Shown in pieces: positions 61,764 through 64,000 of a DNA stretch of 64,000 nucleotides. The DNA lies in NCBI RefSeq assembly GCF_003672135.1, contig NC_039510.1, positions 5,890,001 through 5,954,000 of the forward strand, given 5' to 3'. Every line of letters starts with the position of its first letter. The stretch's first letter is position 1. The notes beneath the pieces are model-generated. The model saw only the letters and a program-made list of their open reading frames with translations, was not told the origin of the DNA and did not search any database. This DNA comes from Ooceraea biroi (taxonomy: Eukaryota; Arthropoda; Insecta; Hymenoptera; Formicidae). A program made the position numbers and the translations under genes.

Positions 61764-64000
61764 TTTTTTTAAGGAGGGGGAACCCATCATGGGCCCCCTC
61801 GCTCTCCCTTGGGCAGGGGAGCGAGGGGAGTGTGAGACTCTTACTCACTAAACCACTCTCCGTATGCCAGCCCTGGTGTCAGACGTGAGGCCCGGGCACG
61901 CCGCCATCATTCTTCCGGGCCCCACTCCACCTGGTATGACGGCCTCAGCGCCACAGCCAGCGCTGCCCGCTAATAGCAGGCCCGTCCCCCTCCGAGGAGC
62001 GAGGCATACCATCGCTCCAAGGAGACCACCCACCATAGGGGGGTGGTTTTTTGGACGGGTGTTGAGGATCCCAACTCAACACCCGCCCTTCCTTCCCCAC
62101 GTCATGTGCGGAGGACGCAGGGACCCTCAGAGAGGGGCCCCGCGACGATGGCGACCCGGGCAAGTGCCCCGCCGGTCTGCCACCCGAGTGCCCGGGCAAA
62201 TACCCCGCCGGTACTCTGCCTCCGCCCGTGACCCGCTTTACGCGAACGCATCCGAACGCGCCGACCTGATTGAGCGACCCCTCGCGCCCGGGCAAATGCC
62301 CCGCCGACACGAGGGGGGGACGACTGCGGTCCCCACAGTCTCACCCCCTAGGGTGCTTCGATAAAGGCACCCTGTCGCCCACCCAGGTCTCCTCCCCGGG
62401 AGGCCGTTGTCCGAGACAACGGTCAGCCCCTTCCCCCGCGACGCCGCAATCCTCCGGGACGCTCGGGTTCCCGGAGGCGTTCGGCCGCCTCCTTCTGCGA
62501 GAGCACGCTTTCGCAGAAGGAGGCGAACTCCCTCCATGACCTCTCGCTCTCGGTGATCGAACTCATGACCACCGCCGGCAACGAGAGGTCCCGACCAATA
62601 TGTTGAACCAGGACACGGCGCACGTCCGCCCACGCTGGACAATGCTCCAGCGTGTGCTGCGCCGTGTCCTGGTCTGCGCCACAGTGGTGGCAGCGTGGCC
62701 CGAGCTCGCGCCCTATCCTGCACAGGTACTCACCGAAACATCCATGTCCGGTGAGTACCTGGCCCATCCGGAACGTGACTCCGCCCCATCCCCTGTCCAG
62801 CCACTTCGCCAGACAGGGGTGGATGGCCTCGGCTACTCTCCGACCCGATGTGTCATCCGGATCGGAGAGTTGGCGCTGCCATGCTTGCAGCACCATTTGC
62901 CGAGCCTGTCGCCCGAGGACCTCCATCCTCCGCGGTCCTCATCGCATCCCCCCATCCTGGCCCCTACGCCACCAATAGCACGTCATCGGCGTATGCAAAG
63001 CATTGGCAGCGTGGGGGCAGTGGAGCCCGCAGGATCTTGTTGAATGCCATGTCCCACACGGTCGGTCCAACTACCGACCCCTGTGGGACACCGCGCGACA
63101 GAGATCTCATGATCTCTTCGCCGCTCCGACCGGTGTACACCAGCCAACGGTCCCGGAAGTAGTCCAGGACCGTCGCCTCGAGATAGGCAGGGAGGCGCTG
63201 ATACCCCAGCGCCTCCACCACGGCCGGCCAACTGAGGGAGTTAAAGGCGTTGGCGATGTCTAATGACACCGCCACCGCCACTCCCTCCCCAGCCGCGGTA
63301 ACGGCCTCCGTGAGGGCCCGAACGTCCTTGATGGCGTCCACCGTCGAACGGCCCTCACGGAACCCGTACAGCCCCTCACAAAGTCCCGGACACTTCCGGG
63401 ACATGTGCTGGACGAGGCGGGAAACCACCACTCTATCGAACATTTTCCCCACCTCGTCCAGCAAGCACACCGGTCGGAACGCCGAAGGCGATCCTGCGGG
63501 CTTCCCCGTTTTAGGAAGAAGGACCAACTTGGTCTTCTTCCAGGATGAGGGGAACCTACCCTGCCTGAGGCAGCTCGTGAAGAGCTGCCTCAGGTACGGG
63601 GACAGGACCTCCAAGACCTAGGCTCACGCATTGCCCGGAATCCCGTCAGGGCCGGGGACCTTGTTGCCCCCTAGGCGCTTCCGGGCCCGGGCAATCTCCT
63701 CCAGGGAGACTTCGAGCACCTCGGCATCAACAAACTGCCGAGGTGCCCGAGGGTCGATGCCCTCTCCTGGCGGAAAGAGGGCATCTATGACCCTCTCCCG
63801 CTCTTGGGGAGACAGGGACTCCGTAATGGGAGGCGTCCACGAGCGAAGTTTGCCCATGACCATCTTGTATGGGCGCCCCCAGGGGTCCCCGTCTACTCCC
63901 CGGAGGAGTTCCTCCCAGGCCTTCTCCTTGGAGGTGGCGATCGCCCGCCTCATGGAGTCCCGCTTTTGGCGGTAGACTCCATAGGCGTCGTCTATCCTCG
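61764..64000 (-). mobile_element. Family D SART-like retrotransposon, 3' part, truncated by window edge
   Basis: The poly(A) is 7 nt (61764-61770), the 3' UTR 61771-62422, and ORF2 runs from 62423 past the window end. The 3' UTR has the terminal hairpin with compensatory stem changes (61795-61828) and three GGGCAAATGCCCC-type motifs. The encoded protein is closest to family B. Stops and an internal deletion show it is dead. Confidence 0.88.
62423..64000 (-). pseudogene. ORF2 fragment (reverse transcriptase), family D, with internal deletion
   Basis: Frames read in order: a piece ending VPGPDGIPGNA (63953-63624); two stops (TGA, TAG) at about 63625-63617; then the RT core 63614-62964 with FRPVCLLDEVGK, YGFREGRSTVD, SLDIANAFNS, GVPQGS and FAYADD. 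Immediately after YADDVLLVA the sequence jumps to the LGRQARQ segment near the C-terminus (62926), so some 200 residues of thumb and connecting region are missing compared with B. The C-terminal knuckle CHHCGADQDTAQHTLEHC is intact. Confidence 0.88.

Noticed and set aside
16910..64000. LTR retrotransposon or bacterial-style operon interpretation
   Set aside because: There are no long terminal repeats, integrase or protease. Poly(A) tails, an APE endonuclease and telomeric insertion identify non-LTR elements.
1..64000. tRNA, rRNA or other structured RNA genes
   Set aside because: None recognised by eye on either strand. R1 elements normally sit in 28S rDNA, but no rDNA flanks are present here.

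Overview
The window looks like insect DNA, most probably hymenopteran. The support is TTAGG-type telomeric repeats, an A+T-rich CpG-containing host background, GT-AG splice sites and a PET/LIM-family exon. An ant is a reasonable guess from composition but is not proven.

Layout. (1) Positions 1-4135 are host non-coding DNA with one recognisable internal exon (845-930) of a Testin/Limpet/LMCD1-type PET-LIM gene. (2) Positions 4136-16299 form a 12.2 kb near-perfect inverted repeat: arms of about 6.03 kb around a 97-bp spacer that lies in a ~146-bp tandem repeat. The right arm stops exactly at a 100-N gap (16300-16399), so an assembly fold-back is the leading explanation. (3) From 16400 to 64000 the window is a G+C-rich, head-to-tail array of non-LTR retrotransposons of the R1 clade, SART-like. 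All are on the minus strand. Each has a poly(A) tail running into GGTTAGG and a 5' end abutting GGTT. Four families are present: A (copies A1 to A4 nearly identical, A6 older), B (one long degenerate copy plus a 5' fragment at the gap), C (A+T-richer; one copy, the only element with both ORFs fully open from ATG to stop) and D (deleted, runs off the window). A 1-kb chimera joins the 5' end of C to the 3' end of A.

How the parts work together. Each full element is bicistronic. ORF1 is gag-like, with a coiled coil and three CCHC-type knuckles. ORF2 carries an APE-type endonuclease, a reverse transcriptase and a C-terminal CCHC motif. In families A and B the two ORFs meet at TAATG, the stop-start arrangement known from Bombyx SART1; in C they overlap as ATGATGACTAG. 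The 3' UTRs share a terminal hairpin and two or three copies of a GGGCAAATGCCCC motif. The 5' ends of A and C share a set of hairpins with compensatory changes. These are candidate RNA signals for reverse transcription and for 5' processing or translation.

The repeat orientation (CCTAA on the plus strand) means the chromosome end should lie to the left. The array fits that polarity: left-hand copies are young with long poly(A) tracts, and right-hand copies are decayed with tracts of 7-8. The non-telomeric contig at 1-16299 therefore sits on the wrong side of the array for a simple chromosome end, so the scaffold join deserves suspicion. The most interesting signal is a telomeric or subtelomeric tract built almost wholly of elements, with only 1-3 telomeric repeats between most of them.
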